In this document: positions 24,830 through 36,860 of the stretch, one piece after another
Position numbering within the stretch: the first letter of the stretch is position 1
How the letters are laid out: the number at the start of each line of letters is the position of its first letter
NCBI GenBank assembly: GCA_003550325.1
Contig: QKWP01000264.1
Location: 210,806-274,805, forward strand
DNA: 64,000 nucleotides
Direction of reading: 5' to 3'
DNA from: Gigaspora rosea
Lineage: Eukaryota; Glomeromycota; Glomeromycetes; Diversisporales; Gigasporaceae
Notes under the pieces: generated by a model
What the model was told of the DNA's origin: nothing
Database searches by the model: none
Seen by the model: the letters and a program-made list of their open reading frames with translations, nothing else
Translations under genes and position numbers: made by a program

Positions 24830-24980
24830 GTTATTACACAGCCAAATATTACGGCATATCAAATGTTGCGACACAAGTCAAATGTTACGAGTCAAATGTT
24901 ATGGCACAAGCCAAATGTTACGGCACAAGCCAAATATTGCGGCCACGTCAAATGTTGTCACATGTTACGCCAAACGTTAG
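24830..24980. repeat. Minisatellite of CAAATGTTACGGCACAAGC units
   Basis: About seven imperfect copies of a 16-24 bp unit (AAATGTTACGGCACAAGCC and variants) run in tandem, flanked by AT-rich unique sequence. Confidence 0.75.
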
Positions 24981-25196
24981 TTATTTGACAGTTTTTGAGT
25001 TACGTCCGATTGACTTAAGATCAGTTGCATCTATAAATCCTAGTACAAATGAATAGTGTTTGTTTTACTTTCATTATTGATCACCGTCGGTGACATTAGG
25101 AAATTTTCTATTCGAAATCTGTAAAATATTTTAATATTCCTATTTTTTACAAAAAGGGTAATCCGTAAGGTAAACTAACAAAACAGCGACGTCTTA

Positions 25197-25835
25197 CCCT
25201 ATAAGAAAATTGGACTGGATCGGCACGAGTTGCGTCGGGCCTTTGTGGCACGGGTCAAAGATTCGGATTTGTTCGGGTATGATCTGAATTGGTACGGATC
25301 GTGTGTGCCGTATGCCCGTGCCAATTGGACCGTAAATGTCTCGGGTTTTGCAGCAGTTAACTAGTCGAATCGGCACGTAATTTGGGTAATGAACGTAAAT
25401 TCACGTGCCACCTCGATAACGATATATTAAAACATAAATTTACATAACTGATAAGTAATCAATCTAAGATGAACAAGCTAACTGCATATGAAGCAAAATT
25501 TTGTAAGGAATTTTTTTTGTTAAAACACACAGGGAAGCTTCATTAGTGAAATCATGAGATATCGCTCTTATTTTTTAAAAAATAAATCCTTTACGCTCTC
25601 CACGAAACAAGCCAACGCGTATCACGAGCCAACACGTGTGTAACGTGCACATACGCGTCATCTGAACGTGTCATTTCATATGATGTGATATTACGTGCCA
25701 CCCTTTGCCGTAATGTCCGTGCCATTTTTACCGTGCCATTCCGTAAAACGTTCCTATGCGTGCCACAAGAGCCGTGCCATTTCGAGCATTCCCGACACCA
25801 ACCCGTACCACAACCCGTACACTTTTCTTATAGGG
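25197..25835. mobile_element. Non-autonomous element with TTA target duplication
   Basis: The ends CCCTATAAGAAAA and TTTTCTTATAGGG are perfect inverted repeats, flanked by TTA (25194-25196, 25836-25838), a target of PIF/Harbinger-type elements. The 639-bp interior is unusually GC-rich for the window and carries repeated CCGTGCCATT and GGCACG blocks. The inverted relative at 56597-56760 covers only one side. Open frames inside are short and unsupported. Confidence 0.75.
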
Positions 25836-25838
25836 TTA

Positions 25839-26346
25839 CAGTCAATACTGTCTAAATGCATATACTGTTCAATTGCATACTATTTTCATTTCCCAACTTA
25901 ATTACTAATTATAAATGCATAATTATCTATTTGCATAATGCATGAAGAATTTTTATTTGTTTATTAATAAAATAAAACTTAATTGCATAAAAATATTTTA
26001 AAAAAAATTAACTTTAAATATGAATAACTCTTGATTTAGTGATCTGTTTTACATAAATTAACTACCAAAATGATTAATTTATTGAGATGATTATAATGAG
26101 ACCAAAATAGTTAAAATCCAAATAATTTATATTACTTTATATCAAAACTTTGTATATATTTATTAAATATAAAGTACACAAATCATTAATTCTCTTGTGA
26201 TCCTGTAATTGAATTTTAATGATTTTGGGCTCATTAGAATCATCTTATTAAGCTGGTCATTTTGATAGTCAAATCATCCAAAAGGACTACTGGATCAAAA
26301 ACTATTAGTGTTTAACAACAAATTATTAATAAAATTTTAAGCAAGA
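25839..26346. other. Intergenic, with a foldback around 26040-26310
   Basis: An imperfect hairpin with arms ATGATTTTGG/CCAAAATGAT and ACTACTGGATCA-type motifs spans about 26040-26310. It resembles the foldbacks near 33180-33450. No coding is seen. Confidence 0.35.
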
Positions 26347-29300
26347 CTAAAATGTGTGACAGGTTATGCCGATGATCAAATGATCTGCCTGACTGTCCCT
26401 GATGCTGCAGATAGTCATATAAAATTGATAAGTTGTTCTTACGCGTGTTTACTAATAATATTCATATCTTACATTTTCATGTCATATCTTACATTTTCAC
26501 GTCAAGCCAGTTAGTTTTTTTTTTCTTTACTTATACATGCTAATACAAACTTAATATGAAAGTATATGAAAGTGTAAACCTACTAACACTTTAAAATAAA
26601 AAATTAAAAAGTAGATAACCATTTTCAAGTTTTAAAGTTTTTAAAGTTATACGTACGGTTATGGAAGGCAATAAAGTTACGGAAAATACCCCACAGGTAA
26701 AAACAAGGTTTGAAATTTAATTATTAAAATAATAAATAAATTCTTGCAATTTGACATCTAAATTTTTCCGTGTCCCTGACTAATTTCTAAATAATATGAT
26801 ATATTTTGGCCTTTATTTTTACGTAAAAAGTTAATTTTTTGACAAGAAAATTGAGTAGTAATTAAAAATAATTTGTTTGAAAAGCAAATTGATTAATAAT
26901 TAAAGATGCAAATCGGCTCATCGGCTTCTTTTATTATAATTAATTTACAAGCTAGTAGAGCCGTTTTACTCTCTAGTGATTTTTACAATTTGTTTTCGAT
27001 TTTTCAATGATTTCATTAATTAATAAATTAAATTTATGTAACTTCATTATCATCACACTTATTTTTCAATTATCGTCATAACTACTGTAGTAATTTCACT
27101 TATCAATATAAATTAAACTTTCATTTTATAATTATATCGTCATAATTTAGTAATTTCACTTATCAATTGTCAATGTCATCATACTTTCATATTTTCGAAT
27201 TATTATTCAAAACAGTGGATAGGTGTAATAATGATTTTTTTAATTTTTTTTACCTAAATTCTTAGGTCTTCTCGTGGGACCACTTACCTGACGGTTTGAA
27301 ATCAGTTCTCCCTCAAAATTACACATATCAAATACAAAATTTCAATAATTTGCCATCGCACAAGACGCAGGAAAATTTCGAAGTTGCAAATTTTGAGCTG
27401 GACGCTTTTGTGAATGTTGAAAGTGAGGAGGTGCATGCAAGTGGTTCATGGAATTTCAATCTTGGTCAAAGACAACTATGCCACAAACAAGAGGTTTTGA
27501 TATCAAGGAAAGTAGGGTAATTTTTCATGAGCAGCGTCATTGCATACACAGCGATGAGGTAAAGAAAAAGCAAGGAAAGCATGATGTAAAGCATCCACAG
27601 TCATCTCGGGCTCGAAATATATATTGCACAGCAACCATTCATTTACGGTTAGAGCGTCGGCGACTTATATTAAGTCATCCATTGGAATTAAATATAAAAT
27701 TTACACACAACCATGTAATCAATGCAGCAGAATCTCTAAGTTTTCGGCCAATCAAGGATAATGTTCGTAATAAATTATTAGAATTATTCAAAGATGGTCA
27801 CTCACCTTCCTCGGCACATTATACTCTAGAAGATGATCTTCATCTTAGTGCTTCAAATGATGAAGAGTTGGTGGAATTACTTGCAGACCGGGCAAATAAC
27901 CCAGATTATGGTTCAATTTATTATATTTTTCGACAATATCGTGATACTATACTTGGAAGCCGTAATGGAAAGCCAATGCTAGAACGATTAGAATTGATGG
28001 TAGAAGATTATAATAGCTCAGGTTATAACTTTTTTTTTAAAAAAAAAAATTCATGCTGTAAATATATATATAATTAATTATAAATTTTAATTCTTAGGGC
28101 GCGGTAAAGCTGCTTTGCAGAAATATGATGCCAATTCAGGAAGTTCATTTATTTTATGCATAGTAACAAACTTAATGACTCGTGTACATGAAAAGGTTCT
28201 TCAGGCGGGTGAAATATGTTACATGGACGCATCAGCTTCATTCGATCCTCTTAACACATCCATGACCCTTTTTTATACCAGTTGTGCGGTTGTTGCCCTC
28301 CCTTTGGGATTGTTTATTACCTCAGATGAGTTGGAGAGTACATTGGAAAAAGCGATAGACTTATTAAAACAATCCTTTCTCAGTACGCCTTTTTTGGGCG
28401 CAGATCATGGGTAGGACCGATGATTTTTCTCACAAATGATTCTAATGCAGAACGTAACGCTTTAGAGCTGTGCTGGCCACGAGGTATTTTGTTTTTTTTT
28501 TTAATTTATTTGTTATTTGGTTATCATTGGATGTTTTATGTTGAGATTCTATGTTAAATCGAAAGAGTATAATTAAAATAAATAGATGCTTTTATTATTA
28601 ATTACCTTGGGTTACTATAATGTTTATTATTTTTTTAAATGCGTCATTTTTAGAATCTTATTAGTTTAATTTATAAGCTTAATAAATTAAAAAATTAAAA
28701 TTTTATTTTTTATATACATGTTTAAAATTATTATTACAGTATTGTCATTATATTTTTATTTTTAAACCATAGGTGTCCGTCTTCTGTGTACATTTCAGGT
28801 CCTACAAGCGTTCTGGAGGTGGTTACATGATCCAAAGCACCATATCAAAAAGGAGGACCGTCCACTTATAATGAATAAAATGAAACAAATCCTTTATGCG
28901 TCATTTGGCCCTGAAATGGATAAACATTATGGGGAATTCAAGCAAAGCTTTTATAAATATCAACCTTTACAAAGGCATTTTGATCTTCTATGGGAGCGAC
29001 GTCATTTTTGGGCTTTGTTGTCTTACCTATACGTGGAAACAATACCAACAATTATATCGAACGAAGCTTCGGTATATTAAAGGATATAATTTTTGCCCGC
29101 ACACAAGCATACAATATCGTGCAAGTGTTTCAGTTTGTAACAGGAAGCATGGAAAGATTTTATGAACGAAGTCTTCTTGGAATTGCTCATAAGCATCCTG
29201 GACATTTTCGTATTGCAAAACGTTTCCTATGTCCTAGTTGGGAAACAGTGAATACGAATTCCATTAAAAGAACAAGTGTAAAAAATGAATACTTAGTGTA

Positions 29301-30918
29301 GAGCACGGGACAAGATAACCTTTACTATGTCGTGAATAGTGGAATAGGAGTATGCACTTGTCCAGTTGGTGCATCTGGTGCACCCTGCAAGCATCAGGGT
29401 GCCGTCGCTATTAAATATCATATAGCAATGTTTAACTTTATACCTTCACTAACACCCGAAGATCGCATAATTTATTCCTATATCGCGCTTGGTAAGTAAT
29501 AGCATGAAAATATAAGTATATATTAAATAATAATAACGAATTTAATTTTCTGCGTTATATTTAGTATTATATATACTATTTAAATAATTTGGAGATAATT
29601 TTAAGGTTTTCTTTAGTTATATTTCGTATTGCAGCTGCGTATTTTGAAGAATTAATAGGAGCTACTTGTTTTTTAGCATTCAGCTTGAATTTCTTTTAAA
29701 TTATTTGTGCTATTCAATTTAATTACCTTTTAGCAATTAACGACATTGATTTTTTAGATAGTCTAAACTAAAATAATCATATTAATATACAGTATAATGT
29801 ATTTCTTTATATTTTTCTGAGGATCGTTCATTTTATGCATCGCTACGAGCAGAACCTTTTCAGAAAGTTCAAGAACTCTTATTACCAAGTAGCACATCTA
29901 ATGAAAGCTTCGATGAAGCTACTAAGTGGAGGTAATATTTGCTGGGATTTCTTAGCTATTTGTTTTTATACTTTATTTATACAATATTTTTATTTAATTT
30001 TATTATTTTTATTTAGTAGAGAGTCTAATAGAGAGAATGAAGACATTGGCGATATTTCTACATTTTTAGAGGAAATTAAAACGGATTATAAAAATTTAAG
30101 TCCCCAGTTACGCGTAGCACTTGATAATTTTGCAAAGCGGTATCATAGAGCAAAATCGAAGTCTATTCCTTGGCTTGTTTCATTTCTTTATGATCTTAAT
30201 CATAATTTGGACCCAGCAACTAATATTAGAAGTGGTTCTGCAATTCGTGTTCAAGTAGAATCTGTGAAAAGACGAAAACCAGCAAGATCAGGTAGTGAAA
30301 AGCGAAAGGTTAATAAAGAAAATGAAAATTTGGATCCTCATATTATCCCTTGCCGCAAGAAGAAGAAAGTTGGAAAAAAGGAACATAATTTAAGCAAGCA
30401 CGTTATGGAAAACCAACAAAATTGAAGCTTTTATTCATTAGAGATAATACTCATTAAAGTGATTAAATAGAATGCTATAGATATAAATTGTATATATATA
30501 TATTTTTTTGAAGTATTTTTTAAAAATTAGTCTTTTATATTCTATGAATTCTATAAATAATATTGCTTTAAAGCTTTACTTTTATTAAACACGACGTATC
30601 TAGCTGGTACAATTAATTCTACTCGGAACAGGTTTAAAAAAAATAAATTCTACTTGGAACAATTTTATTTAGTATGTAATTTATTATTATATATTATAAT
30701 ATATATATCAGTAAATATTATGAAAATCTATAATCAGTAACAAGATAACTACTTCAGTACTTATCCATCGGGAGAATGTGCACGTATTCTAATATATTGA
30801 TATACAGTACTCTAAACTGTATAAATAACGTTTAATATAAATTGATTTACGCTGTCCAATCAGAAGGTGCGTCAGATCAATTGCCTGTCTATTCGGCATA
30901 ACCTGTCACACATTTTAG
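26347..30918 (+). mobile_element. Nearly full-length Mutator-like element (MULE)
   Basis: The first 26 bases (CTAAAATGTGTGACAGGTTA and on to TGCCGA) recur perfectly inverted at the right end (30893-30918), with weaker similarity further in. The 4572-bp element encloses the MULE transposase gene at about 27267-30425. No 8-11 bp flanking duplication could be found, so the insertion may be old or one flank rearranged. Confidence 0.75.
27267..30425 (+). pseudogene. MULE transposase with SWIM zinc finger, spliced and broken
   Basis: In order, the protein shows a Cys/His DNA-binding region (RHCIHS, YCTATIHL, FTHNH; WRKY-GCM1/FAR1-like), a Mutator-type catalytic core (ICYMDASASFDPLN, PLGLFITSDE, GVRLLCTFQVLQAFW), then RGNNTNNYIERSFG, a CxCx(n)CxH SWIM finger (VCTCPVGASGAPCKH, 29350-29395) and a basic C-terminus ending at 30425. 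Introns 28022-28097, 28484-28772 and 29932-30016 join in phase; another lies between about 29493 and 29820. Damage: shifts near 27445, at a T run (28390-28395) and near 29025, and a TAG stop at 29299-29301. The initiator exon is not certain. It would bind the element's terminal repeats and cut DNA if intact; as written it is inactive. Confidence 0.85.
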
Positions 30919-31605
30919 ACCTGCGGCAATATTAGGTCACAAGGTCGCTGCGCCCGAAATGGCAGATCTGCCATTTCTGCCATATCTAATTATTTAATTA
31001 AAATGCTCCAAGAGGAAGGTTATAATTTCGATTTTGTGGCTTATGACATAAATCCTGGTTCTTTTGAGACACTATTCAAAATTTCCTCCAAGGTCATAAT
31101 TAATAATCACTAATCCTCCTTATCTTGCCAAAAATTCCGCTTGCTATAAAAAAATTCCTTTTCCTACTACCAAGACTGCTAGCAATGATAGATCAGGAAG
31201 AACTGGCATAAATGATGGATAAGTGATAGATCCAACAGTTCTAGTGTTATACTCTTAAAAATTTTTCTGCGTCCCGAATCTCCCTTATGATCATCACCAA
31301 TATTATTCCGTCCCTGTACGCACCTTAACAAACATTACTGTAAACCATCCCACGATGATGATCATTCATCCCTTCCTAAAGTATAATACCTATACTCACC
31401 CTACATTATTACTATATATAGGTCTTTTTATTACTATCTGTAGATTTCCTAATTTCCATATATGTCCTCCTATAGATGTATTTTATTACCATACCTGATT
31501 TCTATACTAAATTATCTGCAACGTGTGAAAGTGAATTAGATTCATGCTTGAACAATACTGAGCATCATGAAGCCTTTAAATATTATTGCAAACTGCTAGC
31601 CCAAT
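30919..31605. other. Intergenic region right of the MULE
   Basis: No coding is supported. It holds a perfect 18-bp palindrome AATGGCAGATCTGCCATT (30958-30975). Confidence 0.35.
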
Positions 31606-31925
31606 GAAGAGTTGGAAAGGGGATTTCAAATTAATTCTTCGGGTGTAAGTTTTGAATTGGGTAAAGATGCGAGGGGAAAGTATAATTGGTGTTGAAGGAA
31701 ATATGTGTTAGTAATAATGGAAGGATAATAACCCGGGGGAATCGTAGCTAGCTAACATGTATAANAGAGTTGGAAAGGGGATTTCAAATTAATTCTTCGG
31801 GTGTAAGTTTTGAATTGGGTAAAGATGCGAGGGGAAAGTATAATTGGTGTTGAAGGAAATGTGTATTAGTAATGACGGAAGGATAATGACCCAGGGAGAA
31901 AATCGTAGCTAGCTAACATGTATAA
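31606..31925. repeat. Tandem duplication of about 160 bp with an ambiguous base at the joint
   Basis: The block AGAGTTGGAAAGGGGATTTC...GCTAGCTAACATGTATAA occurs twice, differing at a few positions, and the only N of the window (31765) lies exactly at the junction. The second copy runs into TATAAAAG, and an AATAAAG follows at 31989. That order (TATA box, then poly-A signal) would suit part of an LTR, but no LTR pair was found. Confidence 0.8.
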
Positions 31926-32588
31926 AAGACAAATGTATTCGCCATACTTGTATCTTTAGTCAATGTCTGGGTGAATTCCTCCTTTATAATAAAGTCTTCT
32001 GAGTGAACTCTTTTTTTATATAAAAAAAAGTTAATAGCAATACTAAGTAAACAAAATTCAAAAAGTATAAGTTTTTTAAATTTTTATCTACTTGTATGAT
32101 AATTGTATAATCTAAAAAATATGAATTTTTTTAGAAAACTTTCATTTTAATGCCTATTTTAATTTTTCTTGAGTTACTATTATTAGGTTTGTTCGATAAG
32201 TAGAATATAACAACCTATGTGATTACATAATTAAAAAATATTTTTTTAATAAATTATATTTTTTATTTTAGTAATCAGTTAAGATTGATCTTATTGATCT
32301 TTTTTTCTTTGTAAAATGAATAAAGATCTATAATATTATTTAACTAAAAAAAAAGTATTGGAATTGCAATGAACCTTATATATAAAGAAATATAACAAGT
32401 AGTTGTATTTGGTTGCCAAATTTTGAGAAACTATTAATTATAAAAAAGGTACAAAAATATAGATACAACAATAGAATTGGAATAGTTTCTTTGTAGATTC
32501 ATCATCTGATTAAAGTGTTTAGAAAAAAAACTATAAAGCAAAGTATTTACAAATGCTATGCCTTTTAAGCTTATTTAAAAAAAGAATA

Positions 32589-32761
32589 CAGTCAACTCCC
32601 GCAATAGTCATATCCCACATTTGTTACAATCTTGCTATAGTCACGTTGATTTTATTAATCTAATCATACAAACAATATAATTCTTTCTTGCTTTAATCAC
32701 AATTTTGCAATAGGCACATAAAATGCTGATTTTGGCATGTGATTATTGTGGGAGTTGACTA
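32589..32761. mobile_element. Pogo-like MITE
   Basis: CAGTCAACTCCCGCAATAGT at 32589 pairs with TTATTGTGGGAGTTGACTA ending 32761, with TA on both sides (32587-32588, 32762-32763). The 173-bp interior is non-coding. The CAGTCAACTCCC end is typical of pogo/Tigger-type Tc1-mariner elements. Confidence 0.8.
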
Positions 32762-33045
32762 TAGTAAAATCATACTTTTTGAGTTGTAAAATTTATACTA
32801 TTTTAGTAAAGTATTGAAAACACTTGATAGTAAAATAAAAAAGCTGCAAAGTGCAAATTTAGATAAAACAGATCAAGCACCTTTGCTAACTGTTAAAGAA
32901 ATTATTTATATTACTAATTATAAAATTTCAGATAATATAAACAAAAAGTTAGTAAAATAAGTTTTCTTTTGGCTTTTATTATTATGTAGTCTTTGTGAAG
33001 GTAATGTTAAAAGAATTAAATTAAAGTTATATCTCATTACAATTA

Positions 33046-33576
33046 GGGGCATCCATAAATAACGTTATGTACCCCTCATAGTAGTGCTTAACCCCCCTAC
33101 TATATAGAAAAATTTTTTAAATCCATATGTTTATATATATAAAATTTTACTAAAACTTGAATATATTGTGACACAGTAATCCGATTTGGGTGATTCAGGT
33201 ACCATTCGATTAGTCTCAGTGAGATGAATCCAATAATACCAAAATAATTTCATTTGGATCACTGGATCAATAGTTATTCACAAAAACTATTGATTTTATA
33301 GTCATTTTATAAGAAAACATAATAACCAATAGTATTTGACCAATAACATTTGATCCAGCGTTCAAATGAAATGTAATTGGTACTGTTCGACTCCTCTCAC
33401 CGAGACGAATCGAATGATACCAAAATCATTAAATTTGGACTACTGGATCAGTTTTTAGACGATTTTTTCTAAAAAATTGCATTATATTTTTTTGACCCTC
33501 CTCTACTTAAAAGGAAAAATGTTATATTTTGTCAGCCCCTCCTCCCTCTTGTATAACATTATTTCTGGATGCCCCC
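33046..33576. mobile_element. MITE with GGGGCATCCA ends, containing a foldback
   Basis: GGGGCATCCATAAATAACGT at 33046 matches inverted ACATTATTTCTGGATGCCCC at about 33557-33576 with two differences. The middle (33180-33450) is a separate imperfect foldback with CATTCGATTAGTCTC and CACTGGATCA motifs. The class is not certain because no clear target duplication is seen. Confidence 0.6.
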
Positions 33577-33949
33577 TTCTTTCTTCCTATAATATTAATA
33601 CTGTATATTCTATAGGTGATTGCAATTCTTTTTTCTGTATCAAATATATATTATTTGTTTTGTGATTTTATATTTATTAATAATCTTTATTATTAAGAAT
33701 AAATCTATTCATAATTGTTTGTTATGTAATAGCTATATTCTATAACTCAAAATTTTACTAGGGTAATCCCTGTTGAACTTTAACAAAAATGTTCCTCTTG
33801 CAATTTTGTATTAATTTTGACTCCAATTCTAACTTTAATCCTAATCCTAATATTAGTACTAATCTTATAGCTATTATATAACAGGCTGTTACAAATAGAG
33901 TTTTTCCATTATTAATATTGAATTTTTTTCAAGTAGATATTCAAAAAGG

Positions 33950-34250
33950 TGTTTGGTTCAAAAAAAATCAGATAGGAATTAATAAATTAAATACAATGAT
34001 AGTAAAAATTACAGAATTTATAGGCATCAATCTGGACACTAGTTACAAGATTAGTAACTATTTTCTAAGATATACAGCAATCCAATAGTTAAAAATTTGA
34101 GCATTCTAGAAGATAAGCATATGATGTTTTCTGGATATTATAGCAGAAAAGGAATTAGGTAGGACCTACAATAGCCCAAATAATGACCAGAGGCTTAAGA
34201 ATACATCAATATCAATCTTTCTGAATTTTGATAATATTCTATATGAAGAG
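33950..34250 (+). pseudogene. Relic of a tyrosine recombinase (Crypton-like)
   Basis: Fragments read GINKLNTMIVKITEFIGINL, then in place of the usual HSGR motif NYFLRYTAIQ, then in another frame HMMFSGYYSRKGI (where active enzymes have GHxS) and SPNNDQRLKNTS. This order is that of the catalytic end of fungal Crypton-like tyrosine recombinases. Several stops and shifts, and loss of both catalytic histidines, mean it is dead. The assignment rests on recalled family motifs. Confidence 0.45.
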
Positions 34251-34384
34251 TTCAATTATTTCTCTAGGAATACAAAAAACTATTTGGATATTAAAGAGGA
34301 CAATTATAATGAAAGCATTTATTATGTTTATACATATATTGATTCTTTATTAATGTTTTATTTTACACCTTCACTTCCAAATAA

Positions 34385-34640
34385 TAAAAAAAAAATACCA
34401 TGGAACTATTGCAACACTATTATATAAACCATTGTGTGACCATTACTGGGCTATTACATGAACAATTGATGAGACCTTCATATAACCAATACTAGGAACA
34501 AAACATGAACAACTATTAGAAAAAATACATAAACAACCACCAGGACAATTGAATAAACAACCACTATAATGATTGAATAAACAATTATTGTACCACCAAA
34601 AAGACAACCATTACAATTACAGCAAATTTTAAAGAAAATG
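34385..34640. repeat. Low-complexity ACAACCA-rich tract
   Basis: Loose repeats of AACAACCA, TTGAATAAACAACCAC and ACCATTAC follow one another without a fixed period. No coding frame is maintained. Confidence 0.45.
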
Positions 34641-35038
34641 TATGTACTATTTAAACTGACTTATAAAAAATTGCAAGACCATCCTTCCCATTCCTCAAAC
34701 ATCATGAATTTCTCACTCTTGAGCAATGCAACAAATCATTTTATGCCTTCTGATTTTTCAAAATATTCAGAAACAAAATAACAATAAAGAAATTCATTAT
34801 CATTTTCATTATTATTTTCAAACATGTAATTAAAATAATTAAATGTAATCAAATAATATGCCTTTTATTTTTATTCAATTTTTAAATAAATAAACAAACT
34901 AACAATTTAATTGCACCGGTCTATATGAAAACATATAATTTTCATTTAGACCAGTGTGAATAACCTAGAGAAAAAGACAGAGTTGTTACATAGTACCTAT
35001 GGAATAATAGTTGGTATTTTTGTGGAATAATATTATGC

Positions 35039-35253
35039 TAGAGCTTCGATCATTAATCTGACTATTGAATTGATCTTTACATCCAGACAGTTTAGATATC
35101 CAGATCGGAGATTTTACTTGGATTGGTCAAAGAATTTAAAGAAAATATCTAAGGATGTGCTACAAAGCTAGCTTTATATATAATCTAATATGAATTTGAT
35201 CGGGATTTAATAGTTTTGATTGCCTGCCAGTCAAAAATGGGATCGAAGCTCTA
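35039..35253. mobile_element. 215-bp MITE with TAGAGCTTCGATC ends
   Basis: Perfect 13-bp inverted ends TAGAGCTTCGATC (35039) and GATCGAAGCTCTA (ending 35253) enclose AT-rich DNA. Flanks TATTATGC and AATTATGT agree at six of eight positions, consistent with an old 8-bp hAT-type duplication. Confidence 0.65.
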
Positions 35254-35279
35254 AATTATGTCATCAATTTAATTTCTTT

Positions 35280-36480
35280 TAAAAATATGAGAAATTAAAT
35301 TGTTGATATAATTTATCATAACTTCTATCGTAGTTGATGTAAAATATCCTGTAGTTAGGTCGAGTTAATTTTTGTATCAGAATTATTGTAAATTTTACTA
35401 TGAATATGATAAAGCTTCAAATTGCCTTAAACAAATTCTATTTAGAATTCGCTACTTCAATGTGACATAGTGTATAGTTAAGGCCGAATTAATTTTGTAT
35501 TGGAATTTCTGATTTCTACCGTGAGCTATAATAAAGCTTTGAGTTGGCGTAAAAAATTCTATTACAAAATTTACTTGCCACTCCAATGCTTATAAGATAT
35601 AGTGAGTTAGTCTGCACTGGAACTATCAAATTTCTATTATGAGTTGCTATAAAAAAGTTCTTTACTAAGCTTTTAATTAAGAATTTTTTATCTCACGATA
35701 TAAATTATGATAATTCCAATAAAAATGACTCAACTTTAACTACAAAATATTGATACTGAACGGTAAGTTTTACTGTAGCTCATAGTAGAAGTCACGATAC
35801 GAATAGCTAATTCTATTACAGATACGTATTTTACGGTAACTCATAGAAATTATCAATGCAAACTAACTTACCGCATCTTATAATCACTGGAATGGCAAAT
35901 AAATTTTGTAAAGATTTTTTTAACGGCAGCTCAAAGTTTTACTGTAGCTCATAGCAGAAGCAATGATAAATTCGATGCAAAATTAACTCGACTTTAACTG
36001 CGGGATATTTTATATTAACTCACGATAGAAGTTACAATAATTCCAAAGCAAATTAACTCACTACATCTTATTATTACCGGAGTGGGAGTTAGCTTTGTAG
36101 CAAAATTTTTACGCCAATTAATGATAGAAATCACGACAATTCTAATACAAACTAACTCAACTTTAACTACATACCATTGTCACTTGAATAACAAGTAATT
36201 TTTACTGTAGCTCATGATAGAAATCACAATAATTCTGGTTAAAATTAACTCGACCTTAACTACATGTTATGTCTCGCTGGTAAAAATTTTTAACAAATTT
36301 TTTTATGCCGACCCATAATTGAAATTATGATAATTTCAATTCAATTAACTCAACTTTAACTACAAACTATTGTCACTGAAATTGCAAGTAAGTTTGCTGC
36401 AATTTATATTAGCAAACTAACTTAACCATATACTTTGATTACCAGAATAGCAAGCTCTGTAAAGAATTTTTTGCAATTCC
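35280..36480. repeat. Repeat array that reverses direction in its middle
   Basis: Units of about 100-130 bp carry the block AGTTAAGGTCGAGTTAATTT, then a GGAATTATCAAATTTCTAT-like block. At 35349, 35470 and 35590 they read forward. From about 35690 onward the same blocks read as complement (AACTCAACTTTAACTACA at 35727, 35985, 36155, 36247 and 36350). The array is thus a large inverted structure of diverged satellite-like units. Confidence 0.65.
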
Positions 36481-36860
36481 TATGCCAGAAGCAGAGCAAA
36501 AAGCTAGTTATAATTAAATTATACGTACTAAATTATACTTGGCAATAGAATAATTTAGATTAGTGCGACTATAAATCAGCAATAATAAAGTTTGTATTGC
36601 ATAATTTTTGAATTATTAATGATGTTATATTATTAAAGTGCAAGTTTCTTATTGATTGATATAAATAGATGTGTATTATTCATGTTGTATAAAATTTTAA
36701 AAGGGAGTTATATTAAATGAAGAACCAAATTGGTGTGGCCGAACTTTATAATTTACATAACTACTTTTTTCAAATCAAAAGAAATCTTGAATTATTTCAA
36801 GATTTGAATTATTTGATTCTAATTCAAAACCAATATCATTCGATGCAATATGTAAAGAAG

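Noticed and set aside
24830-24980. Regularly spaced repeats that could suggest a CRISPR array
   Set aside because: The units adjoin without unique spacers, and the surroundings are eukaryotic.
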